A stretch of DNA of 6,199 nucleotides from Crocinitomicaceae bacterium (lineage in GTDB: Bacteria > Bacteroidota > Bacteroidia > Flavobacteriales_D > Crocinitomicaceae). Position numbers and translations under genes: made by a program. Below, piece after piece: positions 6,032 to 6,199 of the stretch; position 1 is the first letter of the stretch, and each line of letters begins with the position of its first letter. The stretch spans positions 1 through 6,199 of the forward strand of contig JABSPC010000268.1 of NCBI GenBank assembly GCA_013215515.1. Direction: 5' to 3'. The notes beneath the pieces were generated by a model. That model made no database searches. It was not told the DNA's origin and saw only the letters and a program-made list of their open reading frames with translations.

Positions 6032-6199
6032 TTAAAAACGTTTCATTGCTGGAATGGAGATTAGCAAAATTCCCCAACCAATCCAATATGTGCTTAGTAG
6101 ATAGCTTTCCCACAATTGGGTGAATGCTTCATAGTCCTCTGAATTGTAATCATAGTATTTGAATTTTGAATCATAAACCATTACGGAATACATGAATAC
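6032..6199 (-). CDS. C-terminal part of an unrecognised protein ending in a membrane helix (5' end outside window)
   Basis: An open frame enters from the right edge and runs 55 codons to TAA at 6032-6034. The visible part has a Tyr/Asp-rich polar stretch (YDSKFKYYDYNSEDYEAF, residues 9-26), then LWESYLLSTYWIGWGILL, a hydrophobic helix of about 17 residues (34-50), and a short basic end (KRF). This looks like the last extracytoplasmic loop and last helix of a membrane protein with a cytoplasmic C-terminus. A start at the in-frame Met three codons from the edge would make a complete 53-aa protein, but nothing in the window favours that. I do not recognise the family. It is on the same strand as the genes to its left, with a 64-nt gap to the 25-residue gene. 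Composition fits a coding sequence, but the short length limits confidence. Confidence 0.5.
   Translation of the reverse strand, partial: VFMYSVMVYDSKFKYYDYNSEDYEAFTQLWESYLLSTYWIGWGILLISIPAMKRF

Noticed and set aside
6014..6040. Small stems between the right-edge gene and the 25-residue gene (GGCA/TGCC and GTTT/AAAC)
   Set aside because: Stems of about four pairs with loops of one or two bases are not stable hairpins and give no terminator.
1..6199. A new defence, mobile or CRISPR-like system
   Set aside because: No nuclease, recombinase, transposase, direct-repeat array or tRNA is visible; the content is a metal-efflux operon plus small membrane or exported proteins.

Overview
The window is a compact stretch of a Bacteroidota genome, most likely a member of the Flavobacteriales. 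This rests on low GC, an exported cysteine-rich protein of the HYC_CC_PP type known from this phylum, a signal peptide ending in ...SSNAQ, an RND permease with insertions typical of this phylum, and promoter-like TAnnTTTG motifs. Everything that looks coding is on the minus strand and reads from right to left. I see no RNA genes, mobile elements, CRISPR arrays or strong terminators.

Right end to centre (6199 down to 5377): the C-terminal 55 residues of an unrecognised protein that ends in a membrane helix and enters from beyond the window; a 25-residue predicted one-helix membrane protein at 5890-5967; and a 136-residue exported protein at 5377-5787 with HYCC, CGMM and CC motifs plus a C-terminal PPP-L-RDI-VL-QSFLI signature. 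The gaps hold an inverted repeat (5834-5863) and promoter-like motifs.

Centre to left end (5296 down to 1): a tripartite heavy-metal efflux system in the order permease (CusA-like, 1291 aa), outer-membrane factor (TolC/CusC-like, 415 aa), periplasmic adaptor (CusB-like, cut by the window edge). The permease and outer-membrane genes overlap by 8 nt (ATGGATAA), and the adaptor starts 10 nt after the outer-membrane gene, so these three are almost certainly one transcription unit. An 80-nt gap separates the permease from the cysteine-rich gene and has no obvious terminator, so that gene may share the transcript.

The permease keeps all three methionines that form the Cu(I)/Ag(I) site of E. coli CusA (here M685, M735, M874) and the proton-relay Asp in TM4 (D430). 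Monovalent copper or silver is therefore the most likely substrate. The exported Cys/His/Met-rich protein sits where E. coli has the CusF metallochaperone, which makes it a candidate metal sensor or donor. Much of this is a known arrangement in the phylum. The less described parts are the 25-residue membrane protein, the permease's extra membrane and periplasmic insertions, and the role of the HYC_CC_PP protein.
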